Positions 51,001-59,370 of a stretch of 64,000 bases of DNA are shown here, piece after piece (position 1 is the stretch's first letter; the number at the start of each line of letters is the position of its first letter). Under the pieces are notes generated by a model that made no database searches, had not been told where the DNA came from, and was given only the letters and a program-made list of their open reading frames with translations. Made by a program: the position numbers and the translations under genes. This DNA comes from Clostridiales bacterium (lineage in GTDB: Bacteria > Bacillota > Sulfobacillia > RBS10-35): the NCBI GenBank assembly GCA_018729555.1, contig JAHHQG010000024.1, forward strand, positions 45,541-109,540, written 5' to 3'.

Positions 51001-52302
51001 GTGGCGGACGATGTGTTTGACGCCATTGTGGTGGGGGCAGGTCCTTCGGGGGTAGCGGCAGCCCTCACCATGGCGCGGGCAGGCCTGGATGTGGTGGTGC
51101 TGGAGCGGGGGGAGTACCCCGGCTCTAAGAATCTTCAGGGCGGGGTCCTCTACCGGCAGCCGACGGAGGAACTCATCCCCCGCTTCTGGGAGACGGCACC
51201 GCTGGAGCGGCCGGTGGTGCGGCAGAGCATCTGGCTGCTGGATGAAGACGGGGCGGTGCAGGTGGGGTACGGCACCAGGGAATGGGCCAAACCGCCCTAC
51301 AACGCCTTTACCGTCCTTCGGGCCCGGTTCGATCCCTGGTTTGCCCAGCAGGCGGAAGAAGCCGGGGCCATGATCATCCCTTCCGCCACGGTGACGGGCC
51401 TCATCAAGGAAGGGGACCAGGTGGTGGGGGTGCGGACGTCCCTGGAGGATGGGGACCTCTACGGCCGGGTGGTGATCATCGCCCAGGGGGTGAACGCCCT
51501 TTTGGTTCAGGAAGCGGGGCTGGGTCCCGACCTCAGGATGGATCAGGCGGCCCTGGGGGTGAAAGAAGTCCTGGCCCTTCCCAGCGAGAAGATCGAAGAC
51601 CGGTTTGGGCTGGAGAAGGGCGAGGGGGCCACCATCGAGCTGGTGGGGTTTCCCACCCGGGGGATGGCGGGGAACGCCTTCATCTACACCAACAAAGACA
51701 CCATCAGCTTTGGCGGGGGAGCCATCCTCTCCCAGCTGGTGGCGAGAAAGCTCAACATGAGCGAGCTCCTGGACGCGGTGCGGATGCACCCGGCGGTGAA
51801 GCCCCTTTTGGAAGGAGCCGAACGGGTGGAGTATACCGCTAAGCTCATGCCGGAGCGGGGCTATCGCCACCTTCCCCGCCTGGTGGGGAACGGCGTCCTG
51901 GTGGTGGGGGACGCGGCCGGTTTTTTGAACCCCATCCATCGGGAAGGGTCCAATATGGCCATGATCTCGGGGAAGCTGGCGGGAGAGGCGGTGGTCCGGG
52001 CGAAGGAGAAGGGAGACTTTTCCGCCCGGGGCCTCAGCTCCTACCTGGAGGCCTTGCGGGAGTCCTTCATCCTGAAGGACCTGAAGAAGATCCAGGACGC
52101 CGTCCCCTTCCTGGAGGAGACCCCGCGCTTCCTTGGGGTGTATCCCCATCTCTTGAGCCAGCTGATGCGGGAGTATTTCACCGTAGACGGTCGCCCCAAG
52201 GAGGAAAAACGGAGGAAGTTTTGGAATCTGGTCCGGGGGACGGTTCCGCCTTTGACCCTGGTGCGGGATGCCCTGCGGGCGTGGAAGGTGATGGGGCCAT
52301 GA
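51001..52302 (+). CDS. fixC: FixC-type flavoprotein (ETF-quinone oxidoreductase family)
   Basis: 433 residues. FAD-binding GxGxxG (AIVVGAGPSGVAAALTMARA), GSKNLQGGVLYR, a VLVVGDAAGFLNP motif and NMAMISGKLAGEA are seen. FixC passes electrons from an electron-transfer flavoprotein to quinone. fixX overlaps its stop, but FixA and FixB (the ETF subunits) are not in the window. GTG 51001 is preferred; upstream ACGGGGGG may serve as ribosome site. Confidence 0.92.
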   Translation: MADDVFDAIVVGAGPSGVAAALTMARAGLDVVVLERGEYPGSKNLQGGVLYRQPTEELIPRFWETAPLERPVVRQSIWLLDEDGAVQVGYGTREWAKPPYNAFTVLRARFDPWFAQQAEEAGAMIIPSATVTGLIKEGDQVVGVRTSLEDGDLYGRVVIIAQGVNALLVQEAGLGPDLRMDQAALGVKEVLALPSEKIEDRFGLEKGEGATIELVGFPTRGMAGNAFIYTNKDTISFGGGAILSQLVARKLNMSELLDAVRMHPAVKPLLEGAERVEYTAKLMPERGYRHLPRLVGNGVLVVGDAAGFLNPIHREGSNMAMISGKLAGEAVVRAKEKGDFSARGLSSYLEALRESFILKDLKKIQDAVPFLEETPRFLGVYPHLLSQLMREYFTVDGRPKEEKRRKFWNLVRGTVPPLTLVRDALRAWKVMGP

Positions 52303-52586
52303 ATCAGGCGCGGCTCAGGGAAAAGGTGGCGGTGACCTCCTTCAAGGTGGACAGCCATTCCCACCTGGCCATCAAGGACCCGGAGGTGTGCCGCCAGTGC
52401 GAGGGCAAATGGTGCACCCTCTTTTGCCCCACGGGGGTCTTCAGCTGGAACGAGGTGGACCAGAAGATCGACATCACCCACGAAGCCTGCGTGGAGTGCG
52501 GCGCCAGCCGCATCGGGTGCCCTTACCTGAACATCCACTGGGAATATCCCCGCGGGGGGTTTGGGGTGCAGCATCGCTATGGCTGA
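52299..52586 (+). CDS. fixX: FixX ferredoxin-like protein
   Basis: 95 residues. Cys motifs CRQCEGKWCTLFCP and CVECGASRIGCPY match the ferredoxin that docks on FixC and carries electrons from its FAD to quinone. The ATG overlaps the fixC stop. Its own end overlaps the start of the following gene by 8 bases. Confidence 0.92.
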   Translation: MNQARLREKVAVTSFKVDSHSHLAIKDPEVCRQCEGKWCTLFCPTGVFSWNEVDQKIDITHEACVECGASRIGCPYLNIHWEYPRGGFGVQHRYG

Positions 52587-53364
52587 GGACCGGCTGGCCC
52601 TGGATCGGCGGCGGTGGGAGGAATTGGGGGAAGAGGCTCTGGCGCGGGCTGCGGCCCGCCACCCCGGCGTGAGGGGGGCAGGCCTTCTCCTGGGAGGCTC
52701 GACGGCGGCGGGCTATGCCGATCCCTATTCCTCCCTGGACTTTTACGTGGTGGGTCCGGAGGTGCCCTCGTGGCCGGCGGCCTGGGGACGAAAGGGCGGC
52801 CAACGGTACAGCTACCGCCTCTGGAACCTGGAGGATTTTCGCCGAAGCCTAAAGGAGCTGGACGACGAAGCCCTCCTTTTGCGTCTCCACGGGAGGATCC
52901 TTAAAGATCCCCATGGGATTTTGGAGGAGGAGTGGCGCCAGCCCCTGGTGGTCCCGCCCGAACGGTGGCTGGCCAAGGCGGCCCAGGCCTACCGGCATCT
53001 CCGGCAAAGGCAGGCGTCCCTGGCGTGGTCCATCCGCAGGGCCCAGCCCCTCACCCTTCTGGACAACGCCCTTCAGGTCTTGAGCGATGGCCTCAGCATC
53101 TGCCTCTACCTGGAAGGAGAGCCGGCGCCGGGGCGGAAGTGGCTCATGCAGTCGGCCCTCCGCACGCCGGCGGGAAAACGCCTTCGGGCGTCGGTGAGGA
53201 CCTTCTTCCAGGCCCTGAGCCAGGTGGATCATCTGGGCGGGGCCCTTCAGCCCCGAAAGAACCGCCTCTATCAGGAGGTGGAGCGGCTAAGGGCCCAGCT
53301 GGCGGAGGAGCTGCGGGCCGCGGGCTGGGACGTACCCCGGAGAGGAGGGGCGGACGACCTTTGA
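52579..53364 (+). CDS. nucleotidyltransferase-fold protein with a degenerate metal motif
   Basis: 261 residues. The N-terminal part carries GGSTAAGYADPYSSLDFYV, the polymerase-beta-type nucleotidyltransferase signature GS...SDxD. Here the first Asp is Ser, leaving one acidic residue. The remaining 160 residues are helical, as in aminoglycoside or kanamycin nucleotidyltransferase-like proteins. ATG 52579 overlaps fixX; the stop overlaps the next gene. The substrate is unknown and activity may be reduced or altered. Confidence 0.65.
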   Translation: MAEDRLALDRRRWEELGEEALARAAARHPGVRGAGLLLGGSTAAGYADPYSSLDFYVVGPEVPSWPAAWGRKGGQRYSYRLWNLEDFRRSLKELDDEALLLRLHGRILKDPHGILEEEWRQPLVVPPERWLAKAAQAYRHLRQRQASLAWSIRRAQPLTLLDNALQVLSDGLSICLYLEGEPAPGRKWLMQSALRTPAGKRLRASVRTFFQALSQVDHLGGALQPRKNRLYQEVERLRAQLAEELRAAGWDVPRRGGADDL

Positions 53365-53732
53365 AGCTCTTTTCCTACGGCACCCTCATGCGCCAAAGCC
53401 GCCTGGAGGCCCTTTTGGGAGTGAAGCTGGAGCCCCCGCAAAAGGCTCTTTTACGGGGTTACCGGCGGATCCAGGGACCGGAAGGCATGCCCATGATCAT
53501 CCCCGATGCGGCGGAGGAGGTGGAGGGCCTCTTGTGGGAGATCGGGGATGCCGATCTCACCTTCCTCGATCACTACGAAGGGGCGGATCTCAAGCCTCCT
53601 CTCTACCGGCGGGAGTGGGTGCAGGTGCAGGTGGGAGACGAGATAGTGGAGGCCTTGGCCTATGTCGGGGCCTGGCCTCGGGAAACGGAAGGCGAAGGAG
53701 GCGATAACGTTGGCGCTGGTTCCGGGCATTGA
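53361..53732 (+). CDS. gamma-glutamylcyclotransferase-fold (GGCT/AIG2-like) protein
   Basis: 123 residues. The opening LFSYGTLMRQSRLEALLG, EGLLWEIGDADLTFLDHYEG with the catalytic-type Glu, and a late AYVGAW strand place it in the GGCT/AIG2 family. This family cleaves gamma-glutamyl-amine or related amide bonds. The TTG start overlaps the preceding stop, and it overlaps fba by 23 bases. The tail after residue 105 is low-complexity. Confidence 0.8.
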   Translation: MKLFSYGTLMRQSRLEALLGVKLEPPQKALLRGYRRIQGPEGMPMIIPDAAEEVEGLLWEIGDADLTFLDHYEGADLKPPLYRREWVQVQVGDEIVEALAYVGAWPRETEGEGGDNVGAGSGH

Positions 53733-54567
53733 GCTTTTGCGCCGAGCTTACGAAGAAGGCTATGCGGTGGGGTCCTTCAACATCAACAACATGGAGATCC
53801 TGCAGGCCATTTTGCAGGCGGCGGAGGAGGAGAAATCCCCCGTCATGATCCAGACCAGCCAGGGAGCCATCAAGTATGCGGGGGCGGCTTACCTGGCGGC
53901 CATGGTGAAGGCGGGAGCGGAGCAGGTGTCGGTGCCGGTGGCCCTCCACCTGGATCACGGGGACGACTGGAAGGTGGCCCTCCAGTGCCTCCGCTACGGG
54001 TGGACCTCCCTCATGTACGACGGATCCCATCTTCCCCTGGAGGAGAACATCCGCGAGACCCGGCGGGTGGTGGAGATGGCCCACGCCGTGGGCGTATCGG
54101 TGGAGGGGGAGCTGGGGCGCATCAGCGGCGTGGAGGAGCAGGTGGCCGTCAGCGAGCGGGAGGCCTTCTTCACCGATCCGGAGGAGGCGGAGATCTTCGT
54201 CCGGGAGACGGGGGTGGATTACCTGGCCGTGTCCATCGGGACGGCCCACGGCCTGTACAAGGGAAAGCCCGACCTGGATTTCCCGCGCCTGGAGGAAATC
54301 CAGCGGCGGGTGAAGATCCCCATCGTGCTCCACGGCGGGTCGGGGGTGCCGGAGGATCAGATCAAGAAGGCCATCTCCCTGGGCGTGGCCAAGATCAACA
54401 TCGATACGGAGCTGAGGCAGGCCTTCCTGAAGACCATGCGGGAGAAGCTGGAGGAAAATCCCAATCAGCTGGATCCGCGGAAGGTGCTGGGGCCGGGCCG
54501 CGATGCCATGGTGGCCGTGGTGAAGGAAAAGATGAGGCTCTTCGGCTCCAGCGGGAAGGCGCGATGA
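53710..54567 (+). CDS. fba: class II fructose-1,6-bisphosphate aldolase
   Basis: 285 residues. Zinc-dependent aldolase: GSFNINNMEILQAILQAA, the LHLDHGDDW metal site, VEGELGRISG, and SIGTAHGLYKG with IVLHGGSGVP supplying further ligands. It works in glycolysis and gluconeogenesis and is paired with glpX. TTG 53710 lies after GGAGGCGATAACG; upstream alternatives are inside the GGCT gene. Confidence 0.95.
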   Translation: MALVPGIELLRRAYEEGYAVGSFNINNMEILQAILQAAEEEKSPVMIQTSQGAIKYAGAAYLAAMVKAGAEQVSVPVALHLDHGDDWKVALQCLRYGWTSLMYDGSHLPLEENIRETRRVVEMAHAVGVSVEGELGRISGVEEQVAVSEREAFFTDPEEAEIFVRETGVDYLAVSIGTAHGLYKGKPDLDFPRLEEIQRRVKIPIVLHGGSGVPEDQIKKAISLGVAKINIDTELRQAFLKTMREKLEENPNQLDPRKVLGPGRDAMVAVVKEKMRLFGSSGKAR

Positions 54568-55541
54568 GGCGGGAACTAACCCTCGAGCTGGTCCGGGTGA
54601 CGGAGGGGGCGGCTCTGGCCGCCAGCAGCTGGGTGGGCCGAGGCGACAAGGAGAAGGCCGACCAGGCGGCGGTGGATGCCATGCGCCGCCTCTTCGAAAC
54701 GGTCCAGCTGGAGGGGGAGATCGTCATCGGCGAGGGGGAGATGGACGAAGCCCCCATGCTCTATATCGGGGAGAAGGTGGGGGCGGGGGGCGACGGTTCC
54801 AAGGCCCACATCGCCGTGGATCCTTTGGAAGGGACGAACCTGGTGGCCAAGGGGTTGCCGGGGGCCATCGCCGTCCTGGCGGTGGCGCCCGAAGGAGGGA
54901 TCCTCCGAGCTCCCGACTGCTACATGGATAAGATCGCCGTGGGGCCCGCCGGGAAAGGGGTGGTGTCCCTGGACCTTCCCCCCGAGGAAAACGTCCGGCG
55001 CCTGGCCCAGGCCCTGGGAAAGCCCGTCAGCCACGTGACGGTGGTGATCCTGGACCGGCCCCGCCACCAAGAGCTCATCCGGAGGGTGCGGGAGGCCGGT
55101 GCCCGGATCCGCCTCATCTCCGACGGGGATGTGGCGCCGGCGGTGGCCACGGGGTTTGAAGAAAGCGGTGTGGACATGGTCCTGGGGATCGGCGGAGCGC
55201 CGGAAGGGGTCCTGGCGGCGGCGGCCCTGGCCTGCCTGGGGGGAGATTTCCAAGGGCGCCTGATCCTGGAGACCGAGGAAGAGAAGCGGCGGGCGGAGGC
55301 GATGGGGGTCCGCCCCTGGAATAAGCTCCTGACCCTGGATGACCTGGTGCCGGCGGAGGACGTCATTTTTGCCGCCACGGGCATCACGGGGGGCGATCTC
55401 CTGCGGGGGGTTCGCCACACCCGGGACGGCGTTTGGACCGATTCCATCGTGCTGCGGCGGAAGACCGGGACGGTTCGGCGGGTGGAGGCCCGCCATCAGC
55501 TGGAACGAAAGCCGGTGGTGAGCCAACTGGTCCGCATGTAG
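54564..55541 (+). CDS. glpX: class II fructose-1,6-bisphosphatase (GlpX)
   Basis: 325 residues. It dephosphorylates fructose-1,6-bisphosphate in gluconeogenesis. Motifs: EGEIVIGEGEMDEAPMLYIG, VDPLEGTNLVAKG, LISDGDVAPA and GIGGAPEGVLAAAAL. The ATG overlaps the fba stop, so aldolase and phosphatase form one unit. A hairpin follows the stop. Confidence 0.95.
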   Translation: MRRELTLELVRVTEGAALAASSWVGRGDKEKADQAAVDAMRRLFETVQLEGEIVIGEGEMDEAPMLYIGEKVGAGGDGSKAHIAVDPLEGTNLVAKGLPGAIAVLAVAPEGGILRAPDCYMDKIAVGPAGKGVVSLDLPPEENVRRLAQALGKPVSHVTVVILDRPRHQELIRRVREAGARIRLISDGDVAPAVATGFEESGVDMVLGIGGAPEGVLAAAALACLGGDFQGRLILETEEEKRRAEAMGVRPWNKLLTLDDLVPAEDVIFAATGITGGDLLRGVRHTRDGVWTDSIVLRRKTGTVRRVEARHQLERKPVVSQLVRM

Positions 55542-55546
55542 AAGAG

Positions 55547-55565
55547 CTTTCCCGCATAGGGAAAG
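55547..55565 (+). promoter_or_regulatory. hairpin covering the next ribosome site
   Basis: CTTTCCC (55547-55553) and GGGAAAG (55559-55565) form a perfect stem with a GCATA loop. The right arm is the only ribosome-site-like sequence before ATG 55569, so the hairpin may limit its translation; it has no T tract for termination. Confidence 0.4.
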
Positions 55566-55568
55566 GGC

Positions 55569-55976
55569 ATGAGCGGGAGCCATACCCCTTCGTGGTGGAC
55601 GGCTTTGGCCCTTCTGGCGGTGGGCTGGGTGGTGGGTTGGGCCCTGGGGGCCGATCCGGTGGCCGCCCTTTACGCCGAGGAAGTGGCCCGCTTCCAGACC
55701 CTGGCCCGGGGAGAAGGGGGCGAGCGGGTGAAAGTGGAGCTCATCCCCCTCCGAGGGGAGGGGGCTGGGGAAGTGTGGCGCAGCGGGATGCCGGTGGCCC
55801 TTTTGGAGGCACCCCTTACCTTGGAGATGGACCCCGACGACGTCCTCCAGGTGGATGCCCGGCCCTTCGGCGAGGGGATGGTGAAGGTGGTGGCTCAGTA
55901 CGGCCGGGAGCGCCGGGAGGCGGTCCTGGAGACCCGGGGCGGCCTCATGACGTGGTGGTGGGAGAAAGGTCCCTAG
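55569..55976 (+). CDS. membrane-anchored or exported protein of unknown function
   Basis: 135 residues. An N-terminal hydrophobic segment (about residues 11-27) is followed by a soluble extracytoplasmic domain that is strand-rich and acidic. No lipobox or cysteine is present. It lies in the glpX-cmk interval and reads in the same direction. The family is not recognised. Confidence 0.55.
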   Translation: MSGSHTPSWWTALALLAVGWVVGWALGADPVAALYAEEVARFQTLARGEGGERVKVELIPLRGEGAGEVWRSGMPVALLEAPLTLEMDPDDVLQVDARPFGEGMVKVVAQYGRERREAVLETRGGLMTWWWEKGP

Positions 55977-55981
55977 GGTGG

Positions 55982-55987
55982 TATACT
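55982..55987 (+). promoter_or_regulatory. possible promoter before cmk (TATACT)
   Basis: TATACT lies six bases after the preceding stop, but no -35 with acceptable spacing is seen. The 139 bases to cmk contain no gene; they include a T/C-rich tract (CCTTCCTCCTTCC) and a GC-rich stretch near the cmk start. Confidence 0.35.
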
Positions 55988-56126
55988 GGTGCTGTCAAGA
56001 CGGTGCGAGGCAAGGGGAACTGGCTCTGGTCAAACGGTGCTGGCGTCGGCCCATGGGTAGGCTTCACCTCAACCTTCAGCCCTTCGTCCTTCCTCCTTCC
56101 GTTCCCCTCCGGGGGGCGGTGACCCC

Positions 56127-56840
56127 TTGAGCGAGAAACCCTGGGTGGTGACGGTGGATGGGCCCGCCGGGGCCGGCAAGAGTACCCTGGCCCGCCTGCT
56201 GGCGGCCAAGCTGGGTTACCTCTACCTCGATACCGGCGCCATGTACCGGGCCGTGGCCTGGGCCGCCCTCAGAAGGGGTATCGGGCCGGAGGACGAGACG
56301 GCGGTGGAGGAGCTTTTGCAGGAGCTGAAGGCGACCCTGACCCTGGTACCCGCCAAGGACGGCCGCTGCCGGGTGAAGGTGGAGGGCCGGGATGTGACGG
56401 CCCAGCTTCGCAGCCCGGAGGTGACGCGGGCGGCTCCCCTCTTCGCCCAGATGCCGCAGGTTCGGAAGACCCTCACGGAGTGGCAGCGGGCCTGGGGCGA
56501 AAAGGGCGGCGTGGTGGCCGACGGCCGCGACATGGGCACTCAGGTATTCCCCTGGGCCCAGCGGAAGTTTTTCGTCACCGCCAGCCCCCACGAGCGGGCC
56601 CGACGCCGCTACCGGCAGCTGAGGCGGCAAGGGTTTGCCGTGACCTTTGATGAGGTCCTAAAGGAGGTCCTGGAGCGGGACCGCCAGGATGAGAACCGGG
56701 AGCTGGCCCCATTGAAGCCCGCCCCCGATGCCATCCTGGTGGATACCACCGGGGCCAAGGTGCAGGAGACGGTGCGGCGCATGTGGTCCTATTTCCCGCG
56801 CCATGTGCCCCGGGGCGTCGCGGGAGGGCGCCGGCCATGA
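56127..56840 (+). CDS. cmk: cytidylate kinase
   Basis: 237 residues. P-loop VDGPAGAGKSTLARLLA, YLYLDTGAMYRAVAWAA, VVADGRDMGTQVFPWA and the later RRYRQLRRQG identify CMP/dCMP kinase. It starts at TTG 56127 with GGGGGGCGGTGA upstream. cmk-plsC-rpsA-der-spoIVA follows the B. subtilis order. Confidence 0.95.
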   Translation: MSEKPWVVTVDGPAGAGKSTLARLLAAKLGYLYLDTGAMYRAVAWAALRRGIGPEDETAVEELLQELKATLTLVPAKDGRCRVKVEGRDVTAQLRSPEVTRAAPLFAQMPQVRKTLTEWQRAWGEKGGVVADGRDMGTQVFPWAQRKFFVTASPHERARRRYRQLRRQGFAVTFDEVLKEVLERDRQDENRELAPLKPAPDAILVDTTGAKVQETVRRMWSYFPRHVPRGVAGGRRP

Positions 56841-57439
56841 AGGGGCCGACTTACGTCATCTTGCGGTGGTTGGTGTCCCTGGTCTACGGGCTCCTTTTCT
56901 CCATCCGCGTCCACGGCCGCCGGGAGCTCCCTCCGGGGGGATGCCTGGTGGTGGCCAACCACTTCAGCGCCTGGGACCCCCCTTTGGTGGGGATCGTCTT
57001 TTCCCGGCCCCTTTATTACATGGCCAAGGAGGAGCTTTTGCGCCTTCCCCTTTTGGGGAAGATCCTTCGCTGGGCGGGAGCTTTTCCCGTCCGCCGGGAT
57101 GGCCGGGATCGCCAGGCCCTTCTCCGGGCCCTTCGCCTTTTGCAGGAAGGCCATGCGGTGGTCATGTTTCCCGAAGGGACCCGCTACAGCCGGGATGCCC
57201 AGGGAAGGCCCGGCAAAGCCCGCCCGGGAGCGGCCCTTTTGGCCCTCAAGGCGGGGGTGCCGGTGGTGCCCGTGGCCATCCGGGGCCAATACCGTTTTCG
57301 AGGGGGGATTCATGTCGTCATCGGCGAACCTTTCCACCTGGCGCCAAGGATAGGCCCGGCGGAGCGGGATCACCTGGCGCAAGTGGCAGATGGAGAAATC
57401 ATGGACCGCATTCGGGCTCTCTGGGACCAGGCGGTTTGA
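56837..57439 (+). CDS. plsC: 1-acyl-sn-glycerol-3-phosphate acyltransferase (PlsC family)
   Basis: 200 residues. The acyltransferase motifs NHFSAWDP (NHX4D), VMFPEGTRYS and VPVVPVAIRGQ are present, with a hydrophobic N-terminus for membrane attachment. It converts lysophosphatidate to phosphatidate, the substrate of CdsA. ATG overlaps the cmk stop, as often seen for the cmk-plsC-rpsA set in Clostridia. Confidence 0.92.
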   Translation: MKGPTYVILRWLVSLVYGLLFSIRVHGRRELPPGGCLVVANHFSAWDPPLVGIVFSRPLYYMAKEELLRLPLLGKILRWAGAFPVRRDGRDRQALLRALRLLQEGHAVVMFPEGTRYSRDAQGRPGKARPGAALLALKAGVPVVPVAIRGQYRFRGGIHVVIGEPFHLAPRIGPAERDHLAQVADGEIMDRIRALWDQAV

Positions 57440-57455
57440 GGATCAGGAGGTCTTG

Positions 57456-58691
57456 ATGTTGGACGAAAAGGAGAAGCTCAATCAGGAAGAGGCGGCCAGC
57501 CGGGAAGTGTCGCAGGAGGAGGCCCTCGCCCTGCCGGCCTTCGAACCGGGGCAAATCGTGGAGGCCGTCGTGACGGCCGTCCAGGAGGAATCCATCCTGG
57601 TGGACATCGGGTACAAATCCGATGCCATCGTGCCCAGGGGGGAGCTGAACCTGGCCCTGGGGCAAAAACCCGAAGAGTTCTTCAAGGTGGGGATGCGGCT
57701 TCCCGTGGAGATCCTCTCCATGGATGGGGAGAACGGGCCGGTGGTGTCCTATCGCCGCGCCGTGGAGCGGGCGGCCTGGCAGCGCCTCCAGGAAGCCTAT
57801 GAGAACAAAGAGATCATCGAAGCGCCGGTGGTGGAGCACGTCAAGGGAGGGCTGGTCCTGGACGTGGGCCTGAGGGGCTTTATGCCTGCCTCCCATGTGG
57901 AGATGGGTTACGTGAGCGATCTCTCCACCTATGTGGGTCAGCCCCTTCGGGCCCGGATCATCGAACTGGACCCCAGCAAGAACCGGGTGATCCTCTCCCA
58001 CAAGGTGGTCCTGGAAGAAGAGCGCCAGCGTCTGAAGGAGAAGACCTGGTCAGAGCTCAAGGAAGGCCAGATTCGCCGGGGCGTGGTGAAGGGCATCACC
58101 GACTTCGGGGCCTTTATCGATCTGGGGGGCGTGGATGGGCTTCTGCACGTGTCGGAGATGGCCTGGGGCCGGGTGGTCCATCCCTCCGACGTGCTCAGCG
58201 TGGGGGATGAGATCGATGTCTACATCCTCCAGCTGGATCGGGAGAAGGGGCGCATCTCCCTCAGCCGCAAGAAGGTGCTCCAGGATCCCTGGGAGACGGC
58301 GGAAGAGAAATATCCCGTCGGCTCCATCCACTACGGCAAGGTGGTGCGGCTGGCGCCCTTTGGGGCTTTCGTCCAGCTGGAGCCGGGCCTGGAAGGGTTG
58401 GTCCACGTCTCCCAGCTGGCCGACTGGCATGTCCACGATCCCGCCGATGTGGTGCGGGAAGGCCAGGAAGTGCGGGTGAAAGTCCTGCGGGTGTCCAAGG
58501 AGGACCGGCGCATCAGCCTCTCCATCAAGGAGGCGGAACGACCCGTGTCCTTCGGGCCCAAGATCGTGGGGTCCATCTCCCGCCCCGATGACCTCACCTT
58601 GGGGACCCGGTTTGGCAGCCTTCTCGAAGAGATGAAGGAGCGGCTGGCCCAGGGGAAGCGGGATGAGGACGAGGAGAAGGACGGAGAGTAA
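57456..58691 (+). CDS. rpsA: ribosomal protein S1-like RNA-binding protein, four S1 domains
   Basis: 411 residues. Four S1 repeats at about 30-105, 115-190, 200-275 and 285-365; the third and fourth are best conserved (GVVKGITDFGAFIDLGGVDG and GKVVRLAPFGAFVQLEPGLE). An acidic tail ends the protein. The length matches the Bacillota YpfD/RpsA form rather than six-domain E. coli S1. ATG 57456 follows AGGAGGT. Confidence 0.92.
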   Translation: MLDEKEKLNQEEAASREVSQEEALALPAFEPGQIVEAVVTAVQEESILVDIGYKSDAIVPRGELNLALGQKPEEFFKVGMRLPVEILSMDGENGPVVSYRRAVERAAWQRLQEAYENKEIIEAPVVEHVKGGLVLDVGLRGFMPASHVEMGYVSDLSTYVGQPLRARIIELDPSKNRVILSHKVVLEEERQRLKEKTWSELKEGQIRRGVVKGITDFGAFIDLGGVDGLLHVSEMAWGRVVHPSDVLSVGDEIDVYILQLDREKGRISLSRKKVLQDPWETAEEKYPVGSIHYGKVVRLAPFGAFVQLEPGLEGLVHVSQLADWHVHDPADVVREGQEVRVKVLRVSKEDRRISLSIKEAERPVSFGPKIVGSISRPDDLTLGTRFGSLLEEMKERLAQGKRDEDEEKDGE

Positions 58692-58700
58692 GGCATGAGA

Positions 58701-58742
58701 AGCTTCCCGGCAGGAGATCCTCTCTTGCCGGGGGGCTTTTTC
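58701..58742 (+). terminator. intrinsic terminator after rpsA
   Basis: CCCGGCA (58706-58712) pairs exactly with TGCCGGG (58726-58732), extended by AGC/GCT, and is followed by TTTTTCC. It ends two bases before the start codon assigned to the next gene. Confidence 0.85.
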
Positions 58743-58743
58743 C

Positions 58744-59361
58744 GTGCCGGGGGCCCGGGCCGTCCTCCTGGCGCTGGCGGTCCTTTTGTACTTCGGCTGG
58801 ATGGGAAGGACCCTTAGCCGCATGGGCTTGGGTCGCCTGGGCGGGGTGGCGTGGCTCTTGGCCATCCTCCTGGGAAGCTTCATCGACTTTCCTCTGTTGA
58901 GGGGACCTCAGGCGGTCACGGTCAACGTGGGAGGGGCCTTGGTGCCCCTCCTTTTGGCCGTCTACCTTTACCTACGATCCGACGACCCCTGGGAACGGTG
59001 GCGGATCTGGGCGGCTCCCCTTTTGGCGGGCGTCCTCCTCTGGGTCCTGGGGCGGACCTACAGCGGCGATCCGGGAGAGAGCCTTCCCTTTGGGACCGTC
59101 TACCTTTCGGGCGTGGCGGCGGGTATCCTGGGATATGGCCTCGGCCGCTCCTGGCGGGCCGGCTTTGTGGCGGGAACCGTCGGGGTGCTTTTGGCTGACG
59201 GCCTTCACTACCTAGACCTGGCCACGGCGGGGATCCCCGGCCAGGTGTGGCTGGGCGGGGGCGGTGCCCTGGACGCCAGCCTCCTGGCGGGGCTCTTGGC
59301 TGTGGCGATGGCGGAGGGGGTGGAGGCCCTCCGCCGGTTGATCCTTCGCCGCCTGTCCTGA
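58744..59361 (+). CDS. DUF1614 family membrane protein
   Basis: 205 residues, about six membrane helices. LLGSFIDFPL, VNVGGALVPLLLAVYL and GLHYLDLATAGIPGQVWLGG resemble DUF1614, found in spore formers and archaea; the function is unknown. GTG 58744 directly follows the T tract of a terminator and has no ribosome site, so either the start is wrong, translation is leaderless-like, or the product depends on readthrough. It is followed by der after nine bases. Confidence 0.7.
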   Translation: MPGARAVLLALAVLLYFGWMGRTLSRMGLGRLGGVAWLLAILLGSFIDFPLLRGPQAVTVNVGGALVPLLLAVYLYLRSDDPWERWRIWAAPLLAGVLLWVLGRTYSGDPGESLPFGTVYLSGVAAGILGYGLGRSWRAGFVAGTVGVLLADGLHYLDLATAGIPGQVWLGGGGALDASLLAGLLAVAMAEGVEALRRLILRRLS

Positions 59362-59370
59362 GGAGGAGCC

